Assembly: GCA_905221605.1 (NCBI GenBank)
Contig: CAJNDS010002157.1
Span: 951,001 to 1,015,000, forward strand
From: Symbiodinium natans
Lineage: Eukaryota > Sar > Dinophyceae > Suessiales > Symbiodiniaceae
Length of the DNA: 64,000 nt
Direction of reading: 5' to 3'
Below are positions 1 to 9,690 of the stretch, in pieces. Under the pieces are notes generated by a model. That model did not search any database and was not told where the DNA came from. It saw only the letters and a list, made by a program, of their open reading frames with translations. The position numbers and the translations under genes were made by a program. Positions within the stretch are counted from its first letter, which is position 1. Each line of letters begins with the position of its first letter.

Positions 1-357
1 ATGAAGGAGAACTTCGCCTCAGCTTTGTGGCCATCCCATGAGCAACCCCATACTACTGTTTGCCGAAGAATCCGGGTTTAGGGTTTAAGGGTTAAGGGTT
101 TAGGGTTCAACAAACAACAATTTTCTTCCTACTTAATTACATGGGTAAGCCCTGAACAACCTTACAACCTTACAACTGTCCACCGTGAACACTGAAGCCT
201 AAAGCCTGTACCCTGTAGTTCCACTAAGCCCCCAAACTAGGATGGCCCTTAAACCCGCGGAAGAAAAGCTCCTAAATCTAACCCTAACCCCAATCAGGGA
301 AAATAGCAAATCTCCCAAGGGCCTACCTAGTAACCCTCTAAACCCTCAACCCTAAAC

Positions 358-2380
358 CTGAGTTCCCTTGCAGCGTGGGGCGCGAGCATGTTCAGAACAA
401 CCCACCCCAGCTCGATCACCAGCTCGTCGTCGATGATGTTGTAGCCCTCAGGGCTGAGAACATACCTGGGTCACCAGGTTCTGTTGCTTTTGGTCTGGGG
501 TTTAAGATGAAGGGTCTTGGGTTTAAGGTTTAGGGGTGATTGTAGAGGGTTAGGGTCAGTCACCAGGTTCTGTTGCTTTTAGTTGGGGGAGGGGTTTGGG
601 GTTTGGGGCTTGGGGCTTGGGGTTTAGGGTTTAGGGTTTAGGGTTTAGTTGTCGTTGTTGTTGTTGTTGTTTTTTTTTTTTTTTGGGGGGGGGGGGGGCA
701 TTATAGAGGGTTTTAGGGTCACCATGTTCTGTTGCTGGTTTTTTTTGGGTTGGGGGGTCTGCGGGTTAGGTTTTTGAGGGTGTAGGGGAAATTCTTTCAG
801 GGTTTAGAGGTTCAGGGTTTGGGGTGGGACGTACCTGGCCTCAACGGGTTGGGGGTTTGGGGCCTTAGGGTTTAGGCGTTTGTTGTTTGGCTTGGGGTTT
901 CCGGGCTTGAAACGCGTTAAAGGTGTTTAAGGCTTGTGTTAGAGGGCTTGGGGGGGGGGGGGGCTTGTAGATCTTACAATCACAAAGCTGCGTCGGAGAA
1001 TCTTGTGAAAGGCCTTTTTTGGGGTTTAGGGTTTCGGGTCATTGTGGGAGGCTTGCCAGCTCCTGTGCTTCGCGAAACTTCTCTGCGTCCCGGGCGCCAG
1101 ATGGGGAAGGGAAACCATGTGACGATGAGAAGGAGGGAAAGCCTTGGTCAAAATGTCAACAGGGTTTGGGATGGAGGGTTTACGAGGGCGCGTTGGGGGC
1201 GCAGGGGGGGGGGGGGGGGGTGGTTTTGAGGGGTCTGGGTTTTGTCCCTTAACCCTAAACCCTAAACCCCAAACCCTGAACCCTACACCGAGTTCTCGGT
1301 TGAGGGGTTTAGGACTTGATCTTTAGGATAGAACACCGGAAGCCCTAGCACCCGAAACAATGTGCTGAGGATTCTAGAACCCAACCCAAAACCCCAAAAC
1401 TCCCAACCCTAAACAGTAACCCTAAACCCTAAACCCTAAACTCCAAACCTAAACCCCAAACTCCAAACCTAAACCCTAAACCCAACTTTCCACCGGGAAG
1501 CCGGCGATAGTCGGAATCTCCGTGAGACCAGCTTTCCTCGCCCTCACTGTTCTCACTGATCTGAAGCGCATTGTAGTAGAACAGGACAAGGCAAAAGAGC
1601 ATTCCGAAGGCAAACCAGACGTACCTGGCCCGGAAATGCCACGGAGGATTCTTTTTGCTAAACTCAGGGTTTGAATGTCAGAGTTTCTAAGCTAGCGCCC
1701 CCTCTTTCAGCGAATATGTTTATGAAGGGAACCACATAAAGGCATCTTTAAAATGGGGCGAACCCTTCTCCGATTGAAATAAAAGCATCTTTACAGGGGA
1801 GGGTGGCTTTACCCCGGTCCAGTCTTTCCCAACTAGCAGGTAGCAGGTGCTACATGGGGCAGATCGCGCCCAGAACTCAAAACCCTTGCACGCCTTCTGG
1901 CCCTGAACCTGAACCCTGAACCCTGAACCCTAAACCCTGAACCCTGAACCCTACAACCAAAACCCAAAACCCTAAACACCAAACCCTGAACCCTAAACGG
2001 GGTTGTTCATGGACGCAGCTGGTGGTGCCAACCCAGAGGCCTCAACACGGACCCATACAGTGCAGCAGTACTGGATTTATGGGGTAATGATATGGAGCCC
2101 TAGAATGGATATGGTACGGGCTTAGAGAGACTATTGCTGTGTCGGGTGCATACCTATACAGGGTGTGGAGCTATATCAAGCTCTATGTCTCCCAAGAGAA
2201 CACACAGAGTCGGGTTTCATTCTCTAAAGAAACCTGAGCCCCGACCACAGATGCACTGGTCGCTGGCCGCACAGGAAAAGCGGTAAAGCCAAAAACCCTA
2301 AACCCTAAACCCTAAGCCGCCGTCCGAAAATGACCGAACATGACCTCTTGGGCTGTGCTCTGAAACCTGCTAGATCGATC
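358..2380 (-). CDS. Membrane-protein gene fragment, three phase-matched exons
   Basis: I do not recognise the product. Three candidate exons read on minus: 2345-2380, 1487-1624 and 358-465. All start in phase 2 and end in phase 2, so they join in frame without a stop. Exon 1487-1624 opens with a hydrophobic stretch (YVWFAFGMLFCLVLFYYNAL) that fits one transmembrane helix, preceded in the spliced reading by a basic run (QPKR) and followed by an acidic segment. Exon 358-465 reads YVLSPEGYNIIDDELVIELG. Acceptors are CCAG or CCCAG. The donor of 358-465 is CAG followed by GTTTAG, so the telomeric tract begins at the splice site. The donor of 1487-1624 is AA followed by GTTGGG. The first and last exons of the gene are not identified, and a further exon could lie at 1000-1130 or 1999-2070. 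Strand and frame rest on the phase chain and the TM segment. Confidence 0.5.
684..699 (+). repeat. Poly-T/poly-G run
   Basis: T14 followed by G14 at about 671-698. Similar G runs occur at 948-963, 12106-12136 (31 G), 13912-13947 (~36 G), 50054-50092, 54010-54031, 58468-58481 and 61532-61554; C runs at 14727-14742, 26077-26095, 43227-43241 and 44757-44774. Lengths may be affected by sequencing error. Confidence 0.8.
1999..2070 (-). CDS. Candidate internal exon, 24 codons
   Basis: Minus-strand open segment reading YCCTVWVRVEASGLAPPAAS and onwards. It begins after an ATCCAG acceptor and ends CCC followed by GTTTAGGG, so its 3' border coincides with the start of a telomeric tract. It is phase 0 at both ends, which does not match the phase-2 neighbours at 2345-2380 and 1487-1624. 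It is therefore either alternative, mis-framed or not an exon. Confidence 0.25.
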
Positions 2381-2429
2381 CTGGAAGGACACCACACAAG
2401 CCCAGAATCGTCAGTTTAGAGCCCTAAAC

Positions 2430-2540
2430 CCTAAACCCTAAACCCTAAGCCCTAAACCCTAAGCCCTAAACCCTAAACCCCAAACCCTAAACCCCAAACC
2501 CTAAACCCTAAACTTAAACCCCAAACCCTAAACCCTAAAT
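2430..2540 (-). repeat. Interstitial telomeric repeat, CCCTAAA orientation
   Basis: About 15 units with CCCCAAA and CCCTAAG variants. Probable intron DNA of the 0.36-2.4 kb gene or spacer. Confidence 0.9.
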
Positions 2541-2655
2541 CCTGAACCACATCATGAGAACATCCGAGGCTCATCATGAAGGTGTCTGTGAACGTTGAGG
2601 CTACGCCGGTCCTTGTGGCCGCGGACAGTCAGCAACGGGTGCAAGAGGAGATGTA

Positions 2656-2755
2656 GGGGGTTTAGGGTTTAGGGTTTAGGGTTTAGGGTTTAGGGTTTAG
2701 GGTTTAGGGTTTGGAGTGTAGGGTTTAGGGTTTAAGGTTTAGGGTTTAGAGAGTG
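2656..2755 (+). repeat. Interstitial telomeric repeat, TTTAGGG
   Basis: About 14 units, nearly perfect, placed in opposite orientation to the tract at 2430-2540 with a ~115-bp unique island between. Confidence 0.9.
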
Positions 2756-2869
2756 GAAAGGACAACGACTCGCAGCAGAAGACGCGACAGAAAGAGATCA
2801 GCTTTGTCGCATGGTCCTAGCCCCCGGTTGCAAGTAAGCAGGAAGCTTTGCACGGAGCGCTGGCCAACA
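2746..2869 (-). CDS. Candidate terminal exon, hydrophobic tail
   Basis: Minus-strand exon after a strong pyrimidine-rich acceptor (CCTCCTCCGCAG), phase 2, open for 40 codons to a TAA stop. It reads VGQRSVQSFLLTCNRGLGPC and ends with a Leu/Val-rich stretch (LFLSRLLLRVVVLSTL). The stop lies next to a telomeric tract at 2656-2755. The plus strand is also open here, with a GTAAGC donor near 2840, so strand is not certain. Function unknown. Confidence 0.4.
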
Positions 2870-3342
2870 CTGCGGAGGAGGATTGAACTCTGCTGGTCCC
2901 TATAACCCCAAACCCTAAACCCTAGACCCTAAGCCCAATCAGACCCGAAACCCTTTGAGGTTTAGAGCGGCCGTTCCCAAACGGAAGTCTAGATTTCGAG
3001 ACTTAAGACCCATGAAACCTCACAGCATCGTTGCCAAACACGCCTGAGGAGTCATTGAAAGCAATACTTTCAGTATACTGTACAATTGATAACGCTCCCG
3101 ATATTGCCCTTAACAAGGAAGATTTGTCATTTTTTGAAATTTTAGGGGGGGGGCTCTTAAGCAAATAGTAGCGGTTTAGAGTCAAGGAGTTTAGGGTTCA
3201 GGGTTTAGGGGGATGAGCTTAGTTAGGGTGTATGTATTTCGATGGAGTGGTGTGTGGCTTCAAGTCTGAATGGTTTCAGGAATGGTCCTCTTATTTGACA
3301 TTATTCTTATTGCTGTTGTTAAAACGTCCCTAAACCCTAAAC

Positions 3343-3400
3343 CCGATTTTGAGCGAGGCGCACGAGGATCACCGCGGACAGCAGTGGCATCATGAACCGC
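3343..3400 (-). CDS. Candidate exon, hydrophobic
   Basis: Minus-strand 58-nt exon after an AAG acceptor, phase 2, reading RFMMPLLSAVILVRLAQNR. It ends CGG followed by GTTTAGGG, flush with a short telomeric run. The centre is hydrophobic enough for a membrane segment. Other frames are also open in this GC-rich island, so the call is tentative. Confidence 0.3.
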
Positions 3401-3490
3401 CTTGGGGGGGAGGGGGGTTTAGGGTTTAGGGTTTGGGGTTTAGGGTTTAGGGTTTAGGGGTTGAAAGGTCACCTAACCCCAAATTCCAAT

Positions 3491-3560
3491 TTGAGGGATC
3501 CGAAGTATGGGCCCTTGTATAGCAGTGAGCTATGTAACAAGGGGCCCAAGTTAAGGGCCA
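3491..3560. repeat. Short hairpin, GGGCCCTTGTATAGC type
   Basis: GTATGGGCCCTTGTATAGC is mirrored by GCTATGTAACAAGGGGCCC. Similar ends to family G. Confidence 0.55.
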
Positions 3561-3939
3561 GACTTGGAACCTTAGAAACGAAAAAGGGGCCCTGACTGAC
3601 GGGACTTACCTTGATGCCGCTACGGGTTGTGGGAGCTCAGGCCTGGCGTTCCCTTAAGTCCTGGCGCAGCTTTACGGGTTGTACCGACGAATGAAGAGTG
3701 ATTGCTACTGAGCTGTTAACTGGTACGGCTAACAGCCCTGCTCCAGTATCCACCAATCCCCTACCCCCCCCCCTCCCCCCCTATTACCCAATATAAACCC
3801 CCCGCCGCCCCCATATGCTATACTGGGGGTATTTTAGGGGGTACTGGGGGAGGGGATTAAGCCCCCCACCCCCGAGCAAGCTAGGTCTTGGGCGGGTTTC
3901 GGGTTTAGGACCCCAAAGTCCTAAACCTCGAAATCCTAG

Positions 3940-4060
3940 ACCAAGACTAACCTAGGCATTAAAAAAAGGGTGCCCTTGTTGCTCCTTTCAGGGGGCGTTT
4001 AAGGCAACCCAAACCCCCAAAAAAGTGACTAAGGGCCTCCCCTGAACCCAGAATCAAAAA
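3940..4060. mobile_element. Dispersed repeat family D
   Basis: CCAAGACTAACCTAGG then AAAGGGTGCCCTTGTTGCT then GGGGCGTTTAAGG. Further copies at 6518-6600 and 7548-7622, and a fragment at 47535-47580. Confidence 0.65.
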
Positions 4061-4253
4061 AGCAACAAAGCCTGCACTACTAGTTTGGCTTCTTAGAGGG
4101 ACAGAACCTGTTTGCCAGGGGCACTGGTATAGTTCATCAAAGCAGTCCGAGCGTCTCTGGCTGCTCTCACACCTCATCCTTTAGCATGCATGCGAGGGAA
4201 ACTCCTTCCAGTTAGCTCGAAAGTACCTTCTGGGCCTCCAAGCCCCTGAACTC

Positions 4254-4517
4254 TCAAGCGCCCAAGAAATTCTCCACAACTGCCACGAGCATCCTCAACC
4301 CCACACCCTGATACCCGTTTATCCCTAAACCCTAAACCCTAAACCCTAAACCCTAAACCCGAAACCCGAAACCCGAAACCCGAAACCCTAAACCCTAAAC
4401 CCAAACCCTAAACCCTAAACCCCAAACCCTAAACCCTAAACCCTAAACCCTACCTCAAACAGGGGCCACCTGTAGGAGGGCACCCTTGCACCGGCCAGGA
4501 TGACCAGCTTCAGCTGC
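4254..4517 (-). CDS. 3' end of a gene: two exons split by a telomeric intron
   Basis: Two minus-strand exons. 4454-4517 starts after CATCCAG in phase 2, reads QLKLVILAGARVPSYRWPLF and ends TTTGAG before GTAGGG. 4308-4453 is the intron: GTAGGGTTTAGGG then ~18 telomeric units, ending GGGTATCAG. 4254-4307 continues in phase 0 as GVGLRMLVAVVENFLGA and stops at TGA. The 146-nt intron is made almost entirely of TTTAGGG units (some TTTCGGG) in the sense orientation. This is one of the cleanest telomeric introns in the window. The product is not recognised. Confidence 0.45.
4322..4453 (-). repeat. Telomeric tract forming intron 4308-4453
   Basis: About 18 CCCTAAA/CCCGAAA units. On the minus sense strand it reads GTAGGGTTTAGGG onward from the exon border. 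Confidence 0.9.
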
Positions 4518-4539
4518 CTGGATGGGCAGGGCGATGTGA

Positions 4540-4882
4540 GGTTTAGGGTTTAGGGTTTAGGGTTTAGGGTTTAGGGTTTAGGGTTTAGGGTTTAGGGTTT
4601 AGGGTTTAGGGTTTAGGGTTTAGGGTTTAGGGTTTAGGGTTTATCCTCCCCCACCCCACCCCCCATCGTCAAGTCAGAGTCTGACGAGCTGCAAGATCGG
4701 GCAAGTCATGATCCACTCAACCTTGCGTGGACTGGGTTTTGGGTTTAGGGTTTTGGTTTTGGGGTTTAGGGTTTAGGGTTTAGGTTTAGGGTTTAGGGTT
4801 TAGGGTTTAGGGTTTAGGGTTTAGGGTTTAGGGTTTAGGGTTTAGGGTTTAGGGTTTAGGGTTTAGGGTTTTGGCTTTAGGG
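4540..4882 (+). repeat. Two long TTTAGGG tracts
   Basis: 4540-4642 (perfect, ~15 units) and 4735-4882 (~20 units), separated by a 90-bp unique island with a candidate exon. Confidence 0.9.
4700..4731 (-). CDS. Candidate short exon between ITS tracts
   Basis: After a CCCAG acceptor the minus strand reads PRKVEWIMTCPILQL in phase 2. The 3' border is unclear (a GC donor near 4690 or a GT further on). The island sits between G-strand ITS tracts at 4540-4642 and 4735-4882. Low confidence. Confidence 0.25.
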
Positions 4883-5291
4883 TTCAGGGGAGGGGCCTGG
4901 GGCACATAGGGTTACCATCATCTGCCAAGCTCCGCACTGTTCACACAACAGAGAGCTAGCCCCCCAAAATCCGGAACCCTAAGTTTATGGAATTTTGGGG
5001 GTTTGGGGGTTTAGGGTTTAGGGTTTAGGGTTTAGGGTGGTGCAGGGTCTATAGGGCCCATCCTGATGTCTCCGGCAGGGAGGGGGCGACGATGCATCTC
5101 CGATGCGGCCGAGCAACGGGGCGCGCCAGTTGCAGCGTGTACGCCTTTGTCGAAGTTGGCCTGCCTTGCCAAGCCGGTTGCAGGATTGAGAGTTAGCTTT
5201 AGGGTTTAGGGCTTAGGGTTTAGGGTTTAGGGTTAGGGTTTAGGGTTTAGGGTTTAGGGTAGTTTTTTCTGGGTGTTGTTGGGCTTTTTAC

Positions 5292-5331
5292 AGCCTGGCT
5301 CCTTGCTCTTTAGTGTCAGTGAGATGCGGGA
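5292..5331 (-). CDS. Candidate 40-nt exon
   Basis: Minus-strand segment after ACCAACAG, reading SRISLTLKSKEPG and ending before a good GTAAAA donor. Phase 0 in, phase 1 out. It is flanked by a 250-bp ITS on one side and a 70-bp ITS on the other. Function unknown. Confidence 0.35.
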
Positions 5332-5338
5332 CTGTTGG

Positions 5339-5590
5339 TAGTTTAGGGTTTAGGGTTTAGGGTTTAGGGTTTGGGTTTAGGGTTTAGGGTTTAGGGTTTA
5401 GGGTTTAGGGTTTAGGGTTTAGGGTTTAGGGTTTAGGGTTTAGGGTTTAGGGGTTTAGGGTTTAGGGTTTAGGGTTTTAGGGTTTAGGGTTTAGGGTTTA
5501 GGGTTTAGGGTTTAGGGTTTAGGGTTTAGGGTTTAGGGTTTAGGGGTTAGGGGTTTAGGGGTTAGGGGTTTAGGGGTTAGGGTTTAGGGT
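5339..5590 (+). repeat. Long TTTAGGG array with TTTAGGGG/TTAGGGG end
   Basis: About 250 bp. The first 180 bp is near-perfect TTTAGGG, and the right end shifts to GGGGTTTAGGGGTTA variants, showing local unit drift. Confidence 0.9.
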
Positions 5591-5785
5591 CAGGAGGTGA
5601 CAACAGCAAGAGGCTTTCTAGTCCAGTGAGAGTATGCCCCTTTGCATTTGTTGGGTATCAAGAACTATCCCTAAACCCTAAACCCTACACCATAGACCCC
5701 CTAAACCCTGAACCCTGAACTCTAAACCCTAAACCCTAAACCCTAAACCCCAAACCCTAAGCCCAACCATTTGGGTCAACCCTAC

Positions 5786-5846
5786 CCTCCCCCATCTTGG
5801 AAAGTAATCCCTGGCCTGGTATGTCGAAGTCGTCGATGGCGGTGAG
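5786..5846 (-). CDS. Candidate internal exon with strong splice signals
   Basis: Minus-strand exon after a textbook acceptor (TTCTTTAACATTTTGCAG), reading LTAIDDFDIPGQGLLSKMGE and ending GAGG before GTAGGG. Phase 0 in, phase 1 out. Acceptor and donor both fit the minus strand well. An alternative frame is also open. Confidence 0.45.
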
Positions 5847-6517
5847 CTGCAAAATGTTAAAGAAGCCAGATAGCAAAGCTACGGCTGTGCCTGTGCGACC
5901 GGAGGGTCTAGGGCTTAGGGTTTAGGGTTTAGGATTTGGGGTTTCGGGAGGTGTGGGCTTATTGTGCATGAAGGTGCTCCCTTGTGTGGGGGCGTCCTTC
6001 TGCAGAACGAGGTTCTCTTCTTAATCCTCACAGTAAAACCCTAAACCCTACACCCTGAACCCTAAACCCTAAACCCTAAACCCCTAAACCCATAAAACCC
6101 TAACCCTAAACCCCGAATTCAAGGCCCGGAAACCTAAACCCTGAAGCCCGCCAGGAGACCCTGATTTGAAACCAAAAGTGGCCCAGGAATCGGAGCTCTA
6201 AGGCTTGTAGATTTCAGTGCTTAGGGTTTAGTGTTCAGGGTTTGGGGTTTAGGGTTGGGGTTTAGGGTGTGCGGTTTAGGGTTTCAGGGTTTTCGGGTTC
6301 AGTGTTTTTGGGGTTGAGGGTTGAGGGTTCGTGGTTCAAGGGCCTTACACCTCTCGCCCCTAAACCCTAAACCCTATGCCCTAAACCCTAAACCCTAAAC
6401 CCTAAACCCTTCAGCCCTAAATCCTAAGCCGTAAGACAGCCAGGTCAAAGCCTGCATCCGCGTGCCTAAGCCACCAAGCTCACCGCTGTTTTGGAACCCA
6501 TAGAAGTACAGCAGACC

Positions 6518-6600
6518 CAAGACTAACCTAGGAAGAAAGAGGGTGCCCTTTTTGCTTTAAAGGGGCGTGGAAGGGAACCTAAACCCGAAAAGAAGGGAAG
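6518..6600. mobile_element. Dispersed repeat family D copy
   Basis: CAAGACTAACCTAGGAAGAA, GGGTGCCCTTTTTGCTTTAA, GGGAACCTAAACCC. Confidence 0.65.
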
Positions 6601-6719
6601 ACGGGCCTACTCTGTGGGTCCTAGTAGCCCTAAACCCTAAACCCTAAACCCTAAACCCTAAACCCTGAACCCTGAACCCTGAACCCTGAACCCTAAACCC
6701 TAAACCCTGTGGCCTTACC

Positions 6720-6773
6720 CTATTCTTCCAAAGCAGACACCGCTTCGTGACGCTTACGCGCGGTGGTCATAAG
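6720..6773 (-). CDS. Terminal exon, basic helical tail
   Basis: After a TTTCCCAG acceptor the minus strand reads LMTTARKRHEAVSALEE and stops at TAG (phase 0). A GTAAGG donor-like site just past the stop is not needed. It marks the 3' end of one gene in the minus-strand array. No family recognised. Confidence 0.45.
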   Translation of the reverse strand, partial: LMTTARKRHEAVSALEE

Positions 6774-6967
6774 CTGGGAAACCTAAGCAAACCCCTAACC
6801 CCAAAACCCTAAACTGCTTAGGGCTGTGGTAAAATGAAAAGAAGCATTAGTTCTTAAAAACTTAATGAAGATAATACTTCTTTAACATTCCTTTGGGTTT
6901 GTTAACATTCCCCTGAGCTTTATAAACGCACTAAACATAGCAAACCATCCCGAAGGGGGCTATAGAC

Positions 6968-7025
6968 TCAAGCAAAGCCGCTGATGGTGGCGCAAACGGC
7001 ATGTCTCTGCTCAAGAGGCGCCTTC
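6968..7025 (-). CDS. Terminal exon candidate
   Basis: Minus-strand exon after CCTCTTCCAG, phase 2, reading KAPLEQRHAVCATISGFA and ending at a TGA stop. The acceptor has a good pyrimidine tract. Function unknown. Confidence 0.4.
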
Positions 7026-7075
7026 CTGGAAGAGGCGTTCAGGGTGGAGGCTTGGGCTCAGGGCTTGACGACGCA

Positions 7076-7175
7076 GGGTTTGGGGTTTAGGGTTTAGGGT
7101 TTAGGGTTTGGGGTTTAGGGTTTCGGGTTTCGGGTTTAGGGTTTAGGGTTTAGAGTTTAGGGTTTAGGGTTTTGG
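7076..7175 (+). repeat. Interstitial telomeric repeat with TTTCGGG variants
   Basis: About 14 units, mixed TTTAGGG, TTTGGGG and TTTCGGG. Confidence 0.85.
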
Positions 7176-7425
7176 GCAGGGCATGGTGTGCCGAGAGCAG
7201 TAGGGGGCTTGCAGGGTTTAGTTCAGAGTTTAGGGCTTACAAGGTTTTCAGGGTTTGGAGCGAATAGGGCTTAGCTAGTGTAGCATCAGATCTTGTGGGG
7301 CTGCGGGCTTGTGGGTTTTGAGGTTGTAGGGTTTAGGGCATGTAGTCTGTCGAGCGAAAGGGTTTAGGTTGGGATATTCCCCCGTATAGTAAGGGCATGT
7401 AGTCTGCCTTATAGGGGAAAAGGTT

Positions 7426-7500
7426 GGGATGCTCCCCGTTATACTAACAGTCCCTCTTATAATCCCTATTGAGGAGTGTGAGTACAAGGGGCAACATCCC
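7426..7500. mobile_element. MITE family A copy 1
   Basis: Ends GGGATGCTCCCC and GGGGCAACATCCC with inner ATACTAACAGTCC and TATAATCCCTATT. A second partial left end lies at 7371-7395. Family also at 14449, 32953, 41152 and 60726. Confidence 0.7.
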
Positions 7501-7547
7501 AAGGTATAGGGTTCGTGTATGGGATTGCTGAACGGGATCTCAGCATC

Positions 7548-7622
7548 TAGACCCAAGAGTAAGCTAGGAATGAGAAGTGTGTCCTCTCTGGTTTAAAGGG
7601 GCTTATAAGGAAACCTAAACCT
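7548..7622. mobile_element. Dispersed repeat family D copy
   Basis: CCCAAGAGTAAGCTAGGAAT, GTTTAAAGGGGCTTATAAGG, AAACCTAAACC. It immediately follows MITE A copy 1. Confidence 0.6.
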
Positions 7623-7824
7623 ATGGACTTCATGCAAAGCACGCTTCAGAAGGACTGCACAGGCTTAGTTGGGTACAGATCTGCTGATAGCGCACAGGAC
7701 GACTCCTCTACCCCGAAACCCTAAACCCTAAACCCCAAACCCTAAACCCGTGGAAGCTTCGACAAAAATGCCTGGGTGCTCAGAGCTTATGTGGCTCCCC
7801 TTAACACCCCCATTCAAAACATTC

Positions 7825-8415
7825 CTACATGTGAGCCCCCTGAAGCCCAACAAGGGACCTAGTTAGGTGTCTGGGAGGAAACCCTATAAACCCTATAAAC
7901 CCTAAACCCTAAACCCTAAACCCTAAACCCTAAACCCTAAACCCTAAACCCTAAACCCTAAACCGATTCAAGCCTGATAGCCACTTCAGGGAGGCCTTTG
8001 CGGGTGGGCCCAGTGGTGCCCTGAAGCTCCAACATCACCAGGCTTATCAACTAAAACCCCTGCAAAGAAGCCTTGGAGCCCTGAAGTGTAGGGTTTAGGG
8101 TTTAGGGTTTAGGGTTTAGGGTTTAGGGTTTAGGGTTTAGGGTTTAGGGGTTTAGGGGTTTAGGGGTTTAGGGGTTTAGGGGTTTAGGGGTTTAGGGGTT
8201 TAGGGGTGTAGGGGTGTAGGGGTTTAGGGGTTTAGGGGTTTAGGGGTTTAGGGGTTTAGGGGTTTAGGTTTAGGGTTTAGGGTTCGGGGTTTAGGGTTTA
8301 GGGTTTGGGGTTTGGAAAGCCTCTAAACCCTAACTTTTCACAGGCACCGACTGTCACGCAACCAAGCAGCTGAGCGATGGCCACTTTCGAGTTGTTTGTG
8401 AAGATGAGCCACATC
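7825..8415 (-). CDS. 3' part of a gene: three phase-2 exons with telomeric introns
   Basis: Exons 8335-8415, 7964-8020 and 7825-7870 on minus. The first follows AAAG, reads MWLIFTNNSKVAIAQLLGCV and ends AA before GTTAGGG. The second follows GGAGCTTCAG, reads APLGPPAKASLKWLSGLN and ends CG before GTTTAGG. The third follows CCTCCCAG and reads HLTRSLVGLQGAHM to a TAG stop. All joins are phase 2 and stay in frame. Intron 7871-7963 is 93 nt of telomeric units. Intron 8021-8334 contains a ~230-bp ITS. The middle exon is also open in another frame (GTTGPTRKGLPEVAIRLES), but that breaks the phase match. The first exon has a hydrophobic core. No family recognised. Confidence 0.45.
7880..7963 (-). repeat. 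Telomeric tract forming intron 7871-7963
   Basis: About 12 CCCTAAA units plus CCCTATAAA variants near the acceptor end. The whole 93-nt intron is repeat except the CCTCCCAG acceptor. Confidence 0.9.
8088..8318 (+). repeat. TTTAGGG to TTTAGGGG array
   Basis: First ~60 bp is TTTAGGG, then ~16 units of the 8-mer TTTAGGGG, then TTTAGGG again. A homogenised 8-bp block sits inside a 7-bp array. Confidence 0.9.
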
Positions 8416-9298
8416 CTTTGGGGGTTTGGGGTTTAAGCTTTAGGGTTTAGGGCTTAGGGTTTAGGTTTAGGGTTTACCACTCGGAGCTTTAGAGGCTAAA
8501 AGCGTTTAGGTTTCAGGGCTCGAGGGTCCTCTATGAATCGCCATGAAAGGAAGCTTCCTAAACCCTAAGCCCTGACCCCAAACCCTAAACCCTAAAATCC
8601 CCTTAAACCCTTCAGCCCACTAGCATCGGCCGAAGGCCATGTGAGGTCAGTGAGGTCATGTAGGCCTTCATCCCTTACCCCCGCAAGCTTCCAGACCCTT
8701 GGTCCTTAGCCCTGAAACCGCCAGAAAGGCACGCCGTAGGGCCTGCATTTTTGCAGGCATGGGGTTTTTTAGGTGTTTTAAGGAAAATGAACGTGTTTTG
8801 ACGGTTCTTGCCAACCCCTCGAGGGTTTAATCCCTTCCCCCTAAAATTAATACACCCTTAACATAACAAACCCTCTGGCCCCAAAACCCGGTCCGGCAGT
8901 CGCCCCTTTTAATATCTTTACAGAATTAGGGGGCGGCGAAGCCTGAAACTTATTAGGCCTAAAGCTTGAAACCTGATCTGGGGGGGGGGGGCCGTTTATA
9001 TTAGGGGGAAGGGATCAGGCGAGAGGGCTGAGGGCTTAGTCCAACCACAGTGGCCCTCTGATTGCTCTTGACCAAACAAAAACAAAACCAAAAACACCCC
9101 CCAAAACCCAAAAACCTAAGAAACCTACACGCTAAACCCTGAAAACCCAAACCCCAAAACACCCAAACCCCAAGCCCCTAAACCCTCTGCGCCCTTTCTT
9201 TAATTGAATGGTTCATGGTGGGGAGAGCATGTGAAAATCAAATTCCTATTTCTTACCGTGTTTGCCCTTGAAAATGCAAAACGTTAACCCAACTGTGA

Positions 9299-9461
9299 CC
9301 CTAAGGGTCCATGTACTTATATAGTATACACTTGAGGGCCCTGAAGCTACTATATGGGAACCCCTTTTAGGCCCAAGTATATACTATACAGGTTCCTGGA
9401 CCCTTGGGATCAACCCTGAACCCTAAACCCTAAACCGTAAACCCTTCCTGGACCCTTAGGG
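9299..9461. mobile_element. MITE family F with duplicated end around an ITS
   Basis: TIRs CCCTAAGGGTCCATGTACTT and AGGTTCCTGGACCCTTGGG. The right end is followed by ~35 bp of CCCTAAA repeat and then a second copy of TTCCTGGACCCTT (9393-9405 and 9445-9457). Confidence 0.7.
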
Positions 9462-9565
9462 AAAGAATTCAGGGGTACTGGAGTCTCCGGGTCAACTCCC
9501 GCGCCCTGTGGTCAGCCAAGCGTCGCCAAGGTGATAAAGGCGCATCCTGACAAACTGGTTGAAAG

Positions 9566-9690
9566 GGGTTTGGGGTTTAGGGTTTAGGGTTTAGGGTTTG
9601 GGGTTAAGGGTTTAGAGTTTGGGGTTTAGGGTTTAGGGTTTAGGGTTTAGGGTTTGGGGTTTGGGGTCGAGGGTCTTAGGGGCTTAGGGT
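9566..9690 (+). repeat. Interstitial telomeric repeat
   Basis: About 17 units with TTTGGGG variants. Confidence 0.85.

Larger units (their letters stand above)
5668..6720. repeat. Cluster of short ITS tracts in both orientations
   Basis: C-strand runs at 5668-5765, 6030-6110, 6357-6425 and 6627-6710. G-rich degenerate runs at 5915-5950 and 6215-6330. Unique islands of 70-150 bp lie between them. Confidence 0.8.

Noticed and set aside
2553-2840. Plus-strand exon pair with a GTAAGC donor
   Set aside because: At first convincing (KVSVNVEATPVLVAAD then EWKGQRLAAEDATERD), but the minus reading has a stronger pyrimidine-tract acceptor and fits the one-strand layout. Kept only as an alternative.
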